Shown: positions 18,605 through 27,751, numbered from the stretch's first letter. The stretch: 64,000 nucleotides of DNA from Streptomyces ardesiacus (GCF_003112575.1 NZ_BEWC01000008.1:434001-498000), one strand, 5' to 3'. Translations and numbers: made by a program. Notes: a model not told the origin generated them from the sequence alone.

Positions 18605-18633
18605 AACGTAGCCGGGCAAGTGAGAGGGGTCAA
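18605..18633 (-). promoter_or_regulatory. promoter of the ABC transporter operon
   Basis: On the minus strand TTGACC (18633-18628) and TACGTT (18610-18605) are spaced by 17 nt, predicting a start near 18598. The -35 lies against the start codon of the divergent regulator gene (18637), so the two transcription units are packed together. Confidence 0.72.
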
Positions 18634-18636
18634 GAG

Positions 18637-19389
18637 GTGGCGGTGGGGCAAAGGGCGGTCCGGGGCAGAGAACCGGAGCCCAGGACGGTACGACAACCGT
18701 TGCGCCAGGAGGTCGTCGACGGCATCAAGGCCTACATCCTGCGCAACGACCTGCGCCCGGGGGATCCACTGCCCACCGAACCCGCCCTGTGCGAGGCGCT
18801 CGGCGCGAGCCGTTCCAGCGTGCGGGAGGCGATCAGGATCCTCACCGCGCTCGACATCGTCGAGGTGCGGCACGGGCACGGCACCTACGTCGGCAGGCTG
18901 AGCCTGTCCGCCCTGGTGGAGAGCCTGACCTTCCGCGGCCTGCTGAGCCCGGACGACGACTTCCAGGTGATGAGCGACCTCATCGAGGTCCGCGAGCTGT
19001 TCGAGCGGGGCATGGCCGAACGGCTCGTCTCCTGCCTGGAGGAGGAACAGATCGACCGCCTCGCCGCCCACGTCGACGAGATGCGCAGGGCCGGCGCGGG
19101 GGAGGGGCACGGGTTCGTCGAGGCGGACCGCGCCTTCCACACCCTGCTCCTCGCCCCGCTCGGCAACGACCTCATCGGCCAGCTCTCCACGGCCTTCTGG
19201 GACGTCTACGTCATCGTCGCGCCGCACCTCGACGTGTTCACGCGCGCGCACGAGGCGGCCACCATCGCCAACCACCAGCGCATCGTGGACGCCGTGCGCG
19301 ACCGCGACCCGGCCGAGTTCGCGGCGGCCCTCACCGAGCACTACGCGCCGGTGCGCCTGCGGATCGAGGAGGCCCGCGCCCGGCGCTGA
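18637..19389 (+). CDS. GntR-family regulator, FadR/FCD subgroup (sialic-acid locus repressor)
   Basis: The 250-residue protein has an N-terminal winged helix (residues about 20-85: LRQEVVDGIKAYILRNDLRPGDPLPTE, then SRSSVREAIRIL and VRHGHGTYVG in the wing). An all-alpha FCD effector domain carries the metal/ligand residues RELFERG, DRAFHTLL and H in NHQRIVDAV. The GTG at 18637 follows GAGGGG by 7 nt. It sits between the transporter and the catabolic operon, both of which carry the same 17-bp operator. It is inferred to be the NanR-like repressor released by a sialic-acid catabolite. Confidence 0.88.
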   Translation: MAVGQRAVRGREPEPRTVRQPLRQEVVDGIKAYILRNDLRPGDPLPTEPALCEALGASRSSVREAIRILTALDIVEVRHGHGTYVGRLSLSALVESLTFRGLLSPDDDFQVMSDLIEVRELFERGMAERLVSCLEEEQIDRLAAHVDEMRRAGAGEGHGFVEADRAFHTLLLAPLGNDLIGQLSTAFWDVYVIVAPHLDVFTRAHEAATIANHQRIVDAVRDRDPAEFAAALTEHYAPVRLRIEEARARR

Positions 19390-19483
19390 CCGGCTCCCGC
19401 GCACGACGGAGGCGTCCCCGCCCGGGGGCGCCTCTCCCGCGTCCGGGGCCGGTGGGCCCGGCGCGCGGCCCGGGGGAGGGCAC

Positions 19484-19512
19484 TTGACGGTCGTCCCCGG
19501 GATCTCTAGTGT
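19484..19512 (+). promoter_or_regulatory. promoter of the sialidase/nan operon
   Basis: TTGACG (19484-19489) and TAGTGT (19507-19512) with a 17-nt spacer form a good HrdB-type promoter, with the start expected near 19519. The operator begins 2 nt after the -10, so bound repressor would block initiation. Confidence 0.78.
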
Positions 19513-19513
19513 C

Positions 19514-19548
19514 CTCGATCAGCAGACATCAGACGTCTGCTGATCGAG
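19514..19548. promoter_or_regulatory. operator B of the nan operon, large palindrome
   Basis: Perfect 14-bp arms CTCGATCAGCAGAC (19514-19527) and GTCTGCTGATCGAG (19535-19548) are separated by 7 nt. Embedded at 19523-19539 is CAGACATCAGACGTCTG, identical to operator A in inverted orientation. The larger dyad than at A suggests tighter or cooperative binding. Confidence 0.8.
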
Positions 19549-19641
19549 AAGCAACCGCTCTCCGGCCCGGGCCCGGCCCGCCGGTCCCTCCCGTTCCCCC
19601 GCGCTGCGCCGCGCGCACGCCTCACCCACCGGGGCCCCTCC

Positions 19642-20664
19642 ATGCCACTGACGGACCTCACCCTCGCCCAGTGCCTGGCACTGCGGCCCGACCTCGACGA
19701 GCCCGCCGACCTCGACGCCTTCTGGGAGCAGACCCTCGGCGAGGCCCGGGACGCCGGCGGCGCACCCGCCTTCACGCCGGTGGACACCGGACTGACCGAG
19801 GTCGTGACCCACGACGTCACGGTGCCCGGCTTCGCCGGCGAGCCCGTCCGCGGCTGGCTGCACCTGCCCGCCCGCACGAGCGGTCCGCTCGGCTGCGTGG
19901 TGGAGTTCCTCGGCTACGGCCGTGGCCGCGGTCTGGCGCACGAGCAGGTGCTCTGGGCCAACGCCGGTCACGCGCACTTCGTCATGGACACCCGCGGCCA
20001 GGGCTGGTCCACCGCGGGCGGCGACACCCCGGACACCGCCGCCCTGAACGGCACCGTCCCCGGCTTCCTCACCCGCGGCGTCGAACGCCCCCACGACCAC
20101 TACTACCGGAGGGTGTTCACCGACGCCGTGCGCTTCGTCGAGGCGGCCCGCGCGCACCCGGCCGTGGACCCGGACAAGGTCGTCGTCACCGGCATCAGCC
20201 AGGGCGGGGGCATCGCCCTCGCGGTGGCCGGCCTCGTGCCGGGCCTGGCCGGCGTCATGCCCGACGTCCCCTTCCTCTGCGACATCCGGCGCGGCGCGAC
20301 GATCGCGGCCCGGCCGCCCTACACCGAGATCGCCGAGTACCTGCGGCTGCACCGCGACCGCGGCGAGACCGTCTTCACCACCCTCTCCTACGTCGACGCC
20401 GCCCTGCTGGCCGCGCGCGCCACCGCACCCTCCCTCTTCTCCATCGCGATGATGGACGAGATCTGCCCGCCCTCGACGAGCTTCGCGGCCTACCACCGCT
20501 ACGGCGGTCCCAAGGACCTGCGCGTCTACGAGTTCAACGGCCACGAAGGCGGCGGCGGTCACCACCGCCGCGAACAACTCGCCTGGGTCCGGGAGCTGCT
20601 CCACGCTCCCGGCTCCGAGGCGACCCACCCCCTCTCCGCCCTGCACGACCCCCCACGCGCCTGA
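19642..20664 (+). CDS. CE7-family carbohydrate esterase (acetyl esterase)
   Basis: This 340-residue alpha/beta hydrolase of the acetylxylan esterase/cephalosporin-C deacetylase family has no signal peptide. The nucleophile is Ser186 in GISQGGG; the acid Asp lies in the MMDEICPPS region and the His in EFNGHEGGGGHH. RGQGW is the family's conserved motif. As first gene of the nan operon it may remove O-acetyl groups from imported sialic acids, a role inferred only from position. A paralogue with the same motifs lies at 37397-38365. No clear ribosome site precedes the ATG. Confidence 0.87.
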   Translation: MPLTDLTLAQCLALRPDLDEPADLDAFWEQTLGEARDAGGAPAFTPVDTGLTEVVTHDVTVPGFAGEPVRGWLHLPARTSGPLGCVVEFLGYGRGRGLAHEQVLWANAGHAHFVMDTRGQGWSTAGGDTPDTAALNGTVPGFLTRGVERPHDHYYRRVFTDAVRFVEAARAHPAVDPDKVVVTGISQGGGIALAVAGLVPGLAGVMPDVPFLCDIRRGATIAARPPYTEIAEYLRLHRDRGETVFTTLSYVDAALLAARATAPSLFSIAMMDEICPPSTSFAAYHRYGGPKDLRVYEFNGHEGGGGHHRREQLAWVRELLHAPGSEATHPLSALHDPPRA

Positions 20665-20689
20665 CCCCTCACCGAGAAGAGGCCTGTTC

Positions 20690-22165
20690 ATGCAGCGAAG
20701 AGTCGCTCTCGCCACCGGAACCGCCGCCCTGGTGGTACTGGCCGGCACCGTCCCCGCCGCACACGGCGCCACCCCCGCGGCGGACGCCGCCGGCACCCTC
20801 AGCTCCCAGGATCTCGCCACCGCGGGCACCGGCTCCCCCTACTACCGCATTCCCGCCCTGACCCGCACCACCAAGGGCACCCTGATCGCCGCCTACGACG
20901 CCCGCCCCACCCTCGGCGACCTGCCGAGCAACATCGGGGTCGTCCTCAGGCGCAGCACCGACGGCGGCACCACCTGGCAGGCCCAGCAGGTCGTCCGCAA
21001 GGACGCCGCCCCCAAGGGCTACGGCGACCCCAGCCTCCTCGTCGACCGCGAGACCGGCCGCGTCTTCCTCTTCTACGCCGCCTCCGTGAACCAGGGCTTC
21101 TTCGGCTCGGCCACCGGCACCGACGAGAGCGACCCGGACGTCCTGCAGGCCGACTACAGCTACTCCGACGACGACGGCCTCACCTGGAAGCACGAGCGGA
21201 TCACCGCCGACATCAAGGACCCCTCCTGGGGCGGCATGTTCGCCTCCTCCGGCGAGGGCATCCAACTGCGGCACGGCGCCCACAAGGGCCGCCTGATCCA
21301 GCAGTACGCCCTGCGCAGGGACGGCGCCAACTACGCGGTGAGCGCCTACAGCGACGACCACGGCGCCACCTGGAAGACGGGCACGCCCGTCGGGCCCGGC
21401 GGCGACGAGAACAAGACCGTCGAGCTGTCCGACGGCCGCGTCATGCTCAACAACCGCTCCAAGCCGTACCGCACGGTCGCCCACTCCACCGACGGCGGCG
21501 TCACCTACACCCCCTTCCAGCAGGACACCGAGCTGCCGGACCCGGCCAACAACGGCTCCGTCACGCGCTTCGCGCCGGACGTGGACCCCTCGCACCCGCG
21601 CGCCTCGTGGCTGGTGTTCAGCAACACCGCGACGACCGGCAGCCGCAGCAACCTCACCGTCCGCCTCTCCTGCGACAACGGGCAGAACTGGCCGGTGCGC
21701 AGGACCGTCGAGTCCGGCGCCGCCGCCTACTCGACGCTCACCCCGCTCGGCGACGGCACGGGACCCAACCCGAGCATGGGCCTGCTGTGGGAGCGGGGCA
21801 ACGTCGACCACATCACGTACTCCTCCTTCGACCTCCAGTGGCTCGGCGGAGTCTGCGCGCCGGTCACCGTCACCTCGCCCGCCTCCCTGCCCGCCGGGCA
21901 GACCACCACGGTCACGGTCCGCGTCGTCAGCCAGAACGACGTACGGCTCCCCGCCGGCACGGTCTCGCTCGACCTGCCGGACGGCTGGAGCGCACCGGAG
22001 GTCACCGTGCCCGCGCTCAACCCCGGTCAGGGCGCGAACATGAAGATCCCCGTCACGGTCCCCGCCAACGCCGGCGCGGGCGACGTGCGGGCCACCGCGG
22101 CCTACGAGGTCCGCGATCGTCAGCACTCCTACGGCGACAAGACGTTCACCGTCACCCGGCCGTAG
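20690..22165 (+). CDS. secreted exo-alpha-sialidase (GH33)
   Basis: The 491-residue enzyme releases terminal sialic acid. A signal peptide (MQRRVALATGTAALVVLAG, cleaved after AAHGA) precedes the six-bladed propeller. The catalytic YRIPAL arginine motif is near residue 58, and Asp-boxes are STDGGTTW, SDDDGLTW, SDDHGATW and STDGGVTY. After the propeller comes an immunoglobulin-like NEW3-type domain (about 385-470) that probably aids glycan or wall binding. AGAAGAGG precedes the start. It is the second gene of the operon, 25 bp after the esterase. Confidence 0.93.
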   Translation: MQRRVALATGTAALVVLAGTVPAAHGATPAADAAGTLSSQDLATAGTGSPYYRIPALTRTTKGTLIAAYDARPTLGDLPSNIGVVLRRSTDGGTTWQAQQVVRKDAAPKGYGDPSLLVDRETGRVFLFYAASVNQGFFGSATGTDESDPDVLQADYSYSDDDGLTWKHERITADIKDPSWGGMFASSGEGIQLRHGAHKGRLIQQYALRRDGANYAVSAYSDDHGATWKTGTPVGPGGDENKTVELSDGRVMLNNRSKPYRTVAHSTDGGVTYTPFQQDTELPDPANNGSVTRFAPDVDPSHPRASWLVFSNTATTGSRSNLTVRLSCDNGQNWPVRRTVESGAAAYSTLTPLGDGTGPNPSMGLLWERGNVDHITYSSFDLQWLGGVCAPVTVTSPASLPAGQTTTVTVRVVSQNDVRLPAGTVSLDLPDGWSAPEVTVPALNPGQGANMKIPVTVPANAGAGDVRATAAYEVRDRQHSYGDKTFTVTRP

Positions 22166-22254
22166 CCGGCCGCGGGCCGTCCGGCGCCGGCACCCCGGCG
22201 CCCGGCGGCCCGCCCCCTCCCGTACCACCACTCGCACAGCCCAGGAGAAACACC

Positions 22255-23214
22255 ATGTCCTCGTCCCCGCCCCTGAGCGGCGTCGTGCCGCCCGTCTGCA
22301 CTCCTCTGGACGCGTCGGGCGAAGTCGACACCGCCTCGCTCGCCCGGCTCGTCGAGCACCTCGTCGGCGGGGGAGTGCACGGGCTGTTCGCCCTGGGCTC
22401 CAGCAGCGAGGTCGCCTTCCTCACCGACCGGCAGCGAGCCGTCGCCCTCGACACGGTCGTCGAGACGGTCGCGGGCCGCGTCCCCGTCCTCGCCGGAGTC
22501 ATCGACATGACCACCCCCCGGGTGCTCGTCCACGCCGAGGCCGCCCGCAAGGCCGGCGCCGACGCCCTCGTGGCCACCGCCCCCTTCTACGCCCGCACCC
22601 ACCCGCGCGAGATCGCCGCCCACTTCCGCGCGATCCGCTCCGCCGCCGGCCTGCCCCTGTACGCCTACGACCTCCCCGTCTCCGTGCACAGCAAGCTCTC
22701 CACCGCCCTGGTGCGCGAACTGGCCGAGGACGGCACGCTGGCCGGTCTCAAGGACAGCAGCGGTGACGAGGGAGGTCTGCGCCGCCTCATCGTCGAACTC
22801 GGCGGACGCCACGGCCGGGCCGGCGGAGCCGCCCCCTCCTTCAGCATCCTCACCGGCTCCGAACTGACCGTGGACGCCGCCCTGCTGGCCGGCGCCGACG
22901 GCGTGGTACCGGGCCTCGGCAACGTGGACCCGGCCGGTTACGTCCGCCTCTACGACGCCGTGCGCGGCGGCGACCTGGAGCGCGCCGTCAAGGAACAGGA
23001 GCGCCTGGTCGAGCTGTTCGGCCTGGTCGACGCGGGCCCGGAGAGCGAGATGGGCCGCAACTCCTCGGCCATCGGCGCCTTCAAGCACGCCCTGCGACTG
23101 CTCGGCGTCTTCACCCACGGCACCACCGCCGCCCCGCAGATCCAGCTCGGCGAGGAGTCCGTCGCCCACGTCGAGCGGCACCTGCGCGGCGCCGGGCTGC
23201 TGCCGGTCCGATGA
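22255..23214 (+). CDS. nanA: N-acetylneuraminate lyase-like DapA-family aldolase
   Basis: This 319-residue class I aldolase is expected to split sialic acid into pyruvate and N-acetylmannosamine. The Schiff-base Lys is in LAGLKDSSGD and the catalytic Tyr in LYAYDLPV. The pyruvate-binding loop reads LGSSSEV where relatives usually have G(S/T)TGE, so its exact substrate deserves checking. AGGAG lies 8 nt before ATG 22255. The stop overlaps the kinase start. NanA is assigned from context with sialidase and NanE; a 2-keto-3-deoxy-sugar aldolase is the alternative. Confidence 0.82.
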   Translation: MSSSPPLSGVVPPVCTPLDASGEVDTASLARLVEHLVGGGVHGLFALGSSSEVAFLTDRQRAVALDTVVETVAGRVPVLAGVIDMTTPRVLVHAEAARKAGADALVATAPFYARTHPREIAAHFRAIRSAAGLPLYAYDLPVSVHSKLSTALVRELAEDGTLAGLKDSSGDEGGLRRLIVELGGRHGRAGGAAPSFSILTGSELTVDAALLAGADGVVPGLGNVDPAGYVRLYDAVRGGDLERAVKEQERLVELFGLVDAGPESEMGRNSSAIGAFKHALRLLGVFTHGTTAAPQIQLGEESVAHVERHLRGAGLLPVR

Positions 23215-24158
23215 CCGCACCGCACCCGGACGCACCGGTCATCGGCCTCGACCTGGGCGGCACCAAGATCGCCGCCGCCCTGGTCGGCTCCGACGGCACC
23301 GTCCTGGCCCGGCACACCCGGCCCACCCCGGCGACGGAGGGCGCCGAGGCGGTGCTGGACGCCCTGGCGGCAGCCGCCCGCGCGGTACGGGGCCCGGGCA
23401 CCACCGCGATCGGCGTCGCCGCGGCCGGCGTGATCGACCCGGTCACCGGGACCGTCACCAGTGCCACCGACACGATCCGCGGCTGGACCGGCACCGCCCT
23501 GGGGACCGGCCTCGCCACCCGCACCGGGCTCCCGGTGGCCTGCGACAACGACGTACGGGCAGCCGCCGCGACGGAACTGGACGGCCCGGACGACGACACC
23601 GGCCTCCTCTACGCCGCCGTCGGCACCGGAGTCGGCGGTGCCGTCGCCGCGGCGGGACGCATGCTGCACGGCGCCGCCGGCATCGCCGGGCACCTCGGGC
23701 ACCTGCCCAGCCCGGAGGCCGACGGGCTGCCCTGCACCTGCGGAGCCACCGGTCACCTGGAGGCCGTCGCGGCGGGCCCCGCCATCACCGCCCACTGCGC
23801 ACGCCTCGGCGGGCAGCCGGCCGACCGCCTGCAGACCGTCGCCCGGCGCGCGGCCGGGGGCGACCCGCACGCCACCGCGGCCATTACGCTCGGCGCCCGC
23901 GCGACGGGCCGGGTGCTGGGCGGCCTCGCCAACGCGCTCGGCCCGCACCGCGTCGTCGTCGCCGGCGGCGTGCCCCGCATCGGCGCCCTGTACTGGGACG
24001 CCCTCCGCGCGGCGTTCGCCGCCGAACTCATGGCCCCGCTGCGCGGCCTGCGTCCGCGCCCGCCGCGGGGCGGCGCGGACGCCGCGGTCCTCGGGGCGGC
24101 CGCGCTGCCCCGCACCCTGCCCCTGCACCAGCCCGCCCCCACCGGAGCACCGTCATGA
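23211..24158 (+). CDS. nanK: ROK-family sugar kinase (N-acetylmannosamine kinase candidate)
   Basis: The 315-residue ROK kinase has the phosphate loop GLDLGGTKIAAAL at the N-terminus, the catalytic region CDNDVRAAAATELDG and the ROK zinc site GHLPSPEADGLPCTCGATGHLE. It should phosphorylate N-acetylmannosamine at C6 between NanA and NanE. ATGA overlaps at both ends couple its translation to both neighbours. Specificity is inferred from the operon. Confidence 0.85.
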   Translation: MTAPHPDAPVIGLDLGGTKIAAALVGSDGTVLARHTRPTPATEGAEAVLDALAAAARAVRGPGTTAIGVAAAGVIDPVTGTVTSATDTIRGWTGTALGTGLATRTGLPVACDNDVRAAAATELDGPDDDTGLLYAAVGTGVGGAVAAAGRMLHGAAGIAGHLGHLPSPEADGLPCTCGATGHLEAVAAGPAITAHCARLGGQPADRLQTVARRAAGGDPHATAAITLGARATGRVLGGLANALGPHRVVVAGGVPRIGALYWDALRAAFAAELMAPLRGLRPRPPRGGADAAVLGAAALPRTLPLHQPAPTGAPS

Positions 24159-24850
24159 CACCGCCCCCGACCGCGTCCCCGTCCCCCTCCCTGGCCGATC
24201 AGCTCAAGGGCCGCCTCATCGTGTCCTGCCAGGCACCTCCCGGCGACCCCATGCGCCACACCGACACCCTGGTCCGCATGACCCTGGCGGCGCGGTCCGG
24301 CGGCGCGGCGGCCGTGCGCGTCAACGGCCCGGAGGTCGTCGCGGCCACCGTCGCGGCCGTCGGCCTCCCGGTGATCGGGCTGTGGAAGGACGGCGACAGC
24401 GGCGTCTTCATCACCCCGACCGTGCGCCACGCCCTCGCCCTGGTGGAGGCCGGGGCCGCGGTCGTCGCCGCCGACGCCACCGCCCGTCCGCGACCCGACG
24501 GCAGCACCTTCGCCGAGCTGGTCGAGGCCGTCCACGCGGCGGGCGCGCAGGTCATGGCCGACGTGTCGACGCCGAGTGAGGGCCGCGCCGCCGCCGGCCA
24601 GGGAGCGGACTTCGTGGGGACCACGCTGTCCGGCTACGTGCCGGGCTCCCCGGTGCAGGACGCACCCGACCTGGCACTCGTGACCGACCTCGCCGGCGTG
24701 CTCGACACGCCGGTGATCGCCGAAGGCCGCATCGCGACGCCCGAGCAGGCGGCCCGGGCCCTGGCCGCGGGCGCGCACAGCGTCGTCGTGGGCACCGCCA
24801 TCACGGCGCCGACGGCGCTGACTCGGCTCTTCGCCGACGCCCTGGCCTGA
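24155..24850 (+). CDS. nanE: N-acetylmannosamine-6-phosphate 2-epimerase
   Basis: NanE converts ManNAc-6-phosphate to GlcNAc-6-phosphate, feeding the general amino-sugar pathway. The 231-residue TIM barrel shows the family signatures LIVSCQAPPGDPM, RVNGPEVV, IGLWKDG, VFITPT, VVAADATARPRP and a C-terminal EGRI plus VVVGTAI phosphate site. It is the last gene of the operon; nagA/nagB functions must be elsewhere. Confidence 0.93.
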   Translation: MTPPPTASPSPSLADQLKGRLIVSCQAPPGDPMRHTDTLVRMTLAARSGGAAAVRVNGPEVVAATVAAVGLPVIGLWKDGDSGVFITPTVRHALALVEAGAAVVAADATARPRPDGSTFAELVEAVHAAGAQVMADVSTPSEGRAAAGQGADFVGTTLSGYVPGSPVQDAPDLALVTDLAGVLDTPVIAEGRIATPEQAARALAAGAHSVVVGTAITAPTALTRLFADALA

Positions 24851-24861
24851 CCCGGCACGCG

Positions 24862-24898
24862 CGAGGGGCGGTGGGAACTGCGGCCCCACCGCCCCTCG
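24862..24898. terminator. bidirectional terminator between nanE and gap
   Basis: A perfect 14-bp stem, CGAGGGGCGGTGGG (24862-24875) with CCCACCGCCCCTCG (24885-24898), has a 9-nt loop and sits between convergent stops. It has no T tract. Confidence 0.8.
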
Positions 24899-24926
24899 GG
24901 CCGCTCGTCCCCCGAAGGGGACCGGC

Positions 24927-26381
24927 TCAGACCGCCGGAGCCGGGTACGTCGGGTACTCCACCCCGGAGACGTGCTGGACGACGCGGACGACCTGGCAGG
25001 AGTAGCCGAACTCGTTGTCGTACCAGAGGTAGAGGATCGCGTTGTCGCCCTCGACCTTCAGCGCGCCGGCGTCCACGATCGAGGCGTGGCGGGAGCCGAT
25101 GAAGTCGCTGGAGACGGCGTCGGGGGCGCTGATGAAGTCGATCTGACGCTTGAGCGGCGAGGTCAGCGACACCTCGCGCAGGTGGTCCAGGACCTCCTCG
25201 CGGCTCGCCTCACGGGCCAGTTGCAGGTTGAGGATCGCGATCGACACGTCCGGCACCGGCACCCGGATCGAACTGCCTGTGATCCGCGCCTTGAGGTCGG
25301 GCAGCGCCTTGGCGACGGCGGAGGCGGCGCCCGTCTCCGTGATGACCATGTTCAACGGCGCGCTGCGGCCGCGGCGTTCCGACTTGTGGTAGTTGTCCAG
25401 CAGGTTCTGGTCGTTGGTGAAGGAGTGCACCGTCTCCACGTGACCTCGCAGCACGCCGTACTCGTCCTCCATCGCCTTGAGCGGCGGGACGATCGCGTTG
25501 GTGGTGCAGGAGGCGCAGGACAGGATCCGCTCGTCCGGCTTGACGGTGTCGTGGTTGACGCCGTGGACGATGTTCGGGACGTCGCCCTTGCCCGGCGCGG
25601 TCAGCACGACCTTGTCGATGCCCGGACGCAGGTGCTTCGACAGGCCCTCGCGGTCGCGCCACTTGCCGGTGTTGTCGATGAGGATGGCGTCCTTGATGCC
25701 GTACGCCGTGTAGTCGACCTGCGTCGGGTCGTCCGCGTAGATGACCTTGACGGCGTTGCCGTTGGCGAGGATCGTGCTGTTCTCCTCGTCGACGGTGATC
25801 GTGCCCTGGAACTGGCCGTGCACGGAGTCGCGGCGCAGCAGCGAGGCGCGCTTGACGATGTCTTCGGCGGCCCGTTCCCCGCCGCCGCGGACGACGATGG
25901 CGCGCAGCCGGAGCCCGTTGCCGGAGCCGGCCTTCTCGATGAGCAGCCGGGCGACGAGCCGTCCGATGCGGCCGAAGCCGTAGAGGACGACGTCACGCCC
26001 CTCACGCCGGTCGATCTTGTTGGCGCCGGTGGCCCCGGCGACGGCCTCGGCCGTGAACTCCTCGACCGACAGACCGCGGTCGTCGCTCTTCCAGGTCGCG
26101 GCGAGCATGCCGATGTCGATCTGCGAGGGCCCGAGGTCGAGCGTGGTGAGCGCCCGCAGGAAGGGCATCGTCTCGGTGACCGACAGCTCCGCACCCGCGA
26201 TCTGGCGGGCGAAGCGGTGGGTCTTGAGGATGCTGACCACCGACTTGTTCACCAGGGAACGGCTGTGCAGCAGGATCGTGACGTCCTGCTCCCGGTGCAG
26301 CTTCCCGATCATCGGGATCATCGATTCCGCGGTCTCTTCGCGGTGCTTCCAGTTGGTGAACGAGTCGTCGTTGACAGTCAC
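24927..26381 (-). CDS. gap: glyceraldehyde-3-phosphate dehydrogenase, long form
   Basis: The 484-residue protein carries about 125 extra N-terminal residues before the NAD-binding motif VLYGFGRIGRLVARLL, a known long variant in streptomycetes and other bacteria. The catalytic Cys is in SCASCTTNAIVPP, and the phosphate-site segment TGAASAVAKALPDLK and the ending WYDNEFGYSCQVVRVV are typical. It uses a GTG start at 26381 preceded by AAGAGA. The extra domain and the presence of other gap genes in such genomes suggest a specialised (perhaps gluconeogenic) role, which is inference. Confidence 0.93.
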   Translation of the reverse strand: MTVNDDSFTNWKHREETAESMIPMIGKLHREQDVTILLHSRSLVNKSVVSILKTHRFARQIAGAELSVTETMPFLRALTTLDLGPSQIDIGMLAATWKSDDRGLSVEEFTAEAVAGATGANKIDRREGRDVVLYGFGRIGRLVARLLIEKAGSGNGLRLRAIVVRGGGERAAEDIVKRASLLRRDSVHGQFQGTITVDEENSTILANGNAVKVIYADDPTQVDYTAYGIKDAILIDNTGKWRDREGLSKHLRPGIDKVVLTAPGKGDVPNIVHGVNHDTVKPDERILSCASCTTNAIVPPLKAMEDEYGVLRGHVETVHSFTNDQNLLDNYHKSERRGRSAPLNMVITETGAASAVAKALPDLKARITGSSIRVPVPDVSIAILNLQLAREASREEVLDHLREVSLTSPLKRQIDFISAPDAVSSDFIGSRHASIVDAGALKVEGDNAILYLWYDNEFGYSCQVVRVVQHVSGVEYPTYPAPAV

Positions 26382-26530
26382 GTCTCTTATCTTTCGAGCT
26401 AGGCGGCGCTCATATGCTAACCCGACCCCCTCGCTGATCGATCAAGTGGGCCCCCGGCCGATCAGATGAGTACGGATCCGTGTACGTGCCCCGAACGTGA
26501 TTGCGCCGTGGGCGTCCCGGGTACGCGAGG

Positions 26531-26566
26531 CTGGACCGCGTTGCTGGACCGCGTTGGACCGCGTAC
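26531..26566. repeat. short GGACCGCGT repeats
   Basis: GGACCGCGT occurs three times, at 26533, 26546 and 26556, in the 236-bp gap between gap and the SseB-like gene. The gap otherwise shows an AT-richer patch near 26395-26445 that may hold the gap promoter. The repeat may be slippage rather than a site. Confidence 0.5.
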
Positions 26567-26617
26567 GTGCCGATCGTCCGCGCGGGCCGTACCACCGCCG
26601 CTACCAGGGAATCTGCC

Positions 26618-27019
26618 ATGGAGACACCCGCGAACGACCACCCCGTCACCCCCGCCCAGCGGGCGCTGGACACGCTCGCCGAGAACACTGAGGACACGGC
26701 GGCGCTCGACACGCTCGCGAGCAGCGACGTCCTCGTGCCGGTGCCCGACGACGCGAACGACCAGGACGCCGCCGACCCCGGGATGCTGGCGCTGCCGGTG
26801 CTGGAACAGCAGGGCGGCCGCCAGGTGGTGCCCGTGTTCACCTCGGAGCTGGAGATGGCCGGCCTGCTGCCGTACGTCTCCCGCTACCGCATGGTGCCGC
26901 TCGGCGCCCTCGCCGCGCAGTGGCCGGCCGACGACCTGTCGCTGTCCATCGACGCCGGCTCTGAGCACCGCCTCACCCTCACGTCGGACGGCGTGCGCAC
27001 GCTGCTCGCCCGTCCCTGA
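26618..27019 (+). CDS. SseB-family protein
   Basis: This 133-residue soluble acidic protein is related to the SseB N-terminal domain: DVLVPVP, VLEQQGGRQVVPVFTSELEM and YRMVPLGALAAQWPADDLSLSIDAG. Members are widespread in actinobacteria with no established biochemical role. Start ATG 26618 follows CAGGGAA. It is divergent from gap. Confidence 0.75.
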   Translation: METPANDHPVTPAQRALDTLAENTEDTAALDTLASSDVLVPVPDDANDQDAADPGMLALPVLEQQGGRQVVPVFTSELEMAGLLPYVSRYRMVPLGALAAQWPADDLSLSIDAGSEHRLTLTSDGVRTLLARP

Positions 27020-27055
27020 GGGCCGGGACCCGCGTCGCCCAGGGCCTTCGCCCCC

Positions 27056-27466
27056 TCAGAAGGGGCGGGGGCCCTCGTCGTCGCCGAGCGTGCGGGCCAG
27101 CGCGGCCCGCTGCAGCGGCAGGATCTCGGCGTGCAGGTCGCGGCCCCTGGGGGTGAGCGCGACGTACACCCCTCGCCGGTCCTCCGCGCACGTGGAGCGC
27201 CTCACCAGCCCGTCCCTCTCCAGCCGGGCGATGAGCCGGGACAGCGCGCTCTGGCTCAGGTGGACCCGGCCCACCAGGTTCTGCACCCGGCACCGGTCGC
27301 CGTCCCCCGGGCCCTCGGCCACCAGGAGGTCCAGCACCTCGAAGTCGCTCGCGCCCAGACCGTGCGGATGCAGCACCCGGTCGATCTCGCACATCGTGCG
27401 CGCGTGCACGGAGAGGATGCCCCGCCACCGTTCCTCGAGCCGCGCACCAGCGGTTCCGGCTGCCAT
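27056..27466 (-). CDS. MarR-family transcriptional regulator
   Basis: A 136-residue winged-helix protein with LSQSALSRLIARLERDGLVRR as recognition helix and DRRGVYVALTPRGRDL as wing. Start 27466 is the first Met compatible with family length. No strong ribosome site is seen, and a TACCGT hexamer 6 nt upstream could be the -10 of a leaderless message. Convergent with the SseB-like gene and divergent from the fluoride module; targets unknown. Confidence 0.83.
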   Translation of the reverse strand: MAAGTAGARLEERWRGILSVHARTMCEIDRVLHPHGLGASDFEVLDLLVAEGPGDGDRCRVQNLVGRVHLSQSALSRLIARLERDGLVRRSTCAEDRRGVYVALTPRGRDLHAEILPLQRAALARTLGDDEGPRPF

Positions 27467-27645
27467 GACTGAACGGTAGCACCGCGGACGATATGGGTGG
27501 AATGTCACACATGGCTCGACCGACCGCCGGGGCGGCGCCCGTCTCCGGGACGGTCGGCCGGCAGCCGCGGGTCCCCTCCCGGGATGACCCGGACGCCGCC
27601 CCGGCGTTACGCTGAGCATCGGCCGCGACCCGCAGGGACGCGGCG

Positions 27646-27703
27646 CGGCGGTGGGGCCCGCCGTACCCGAACCGCGGCTCTGACGCCGCCAACGGTCCCT
27701 ACT
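27646..27703 (+). promoter_or_regulatory. fluoride (crcB) riboswitch candidate
   Basis: CGGCG (27646-27650) can pair with CGCCG (27659-27663) as the pseudoknot; GGGCC (27654-27658) pairs with GGTCC (27694-27698). GCGGC/GCCGC (27674-27689) forms the third stem, and the element ends CCCTACT as in fluoride aptamers. This topology matches the small crcB motif, although the usual GATG is GGTG here. It is followed by a GGGGG/CCCC hairpin near 27712-27728 and then the crcB start at 27752, so fluoride-dependent expression of the exporter operon is expected. Confidence 0.62.
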
Positions 27704-27751
27704 TGCGCACGGGGGGCACACCCCTGCCCGGCGAGTAGGAGACGTACGACC

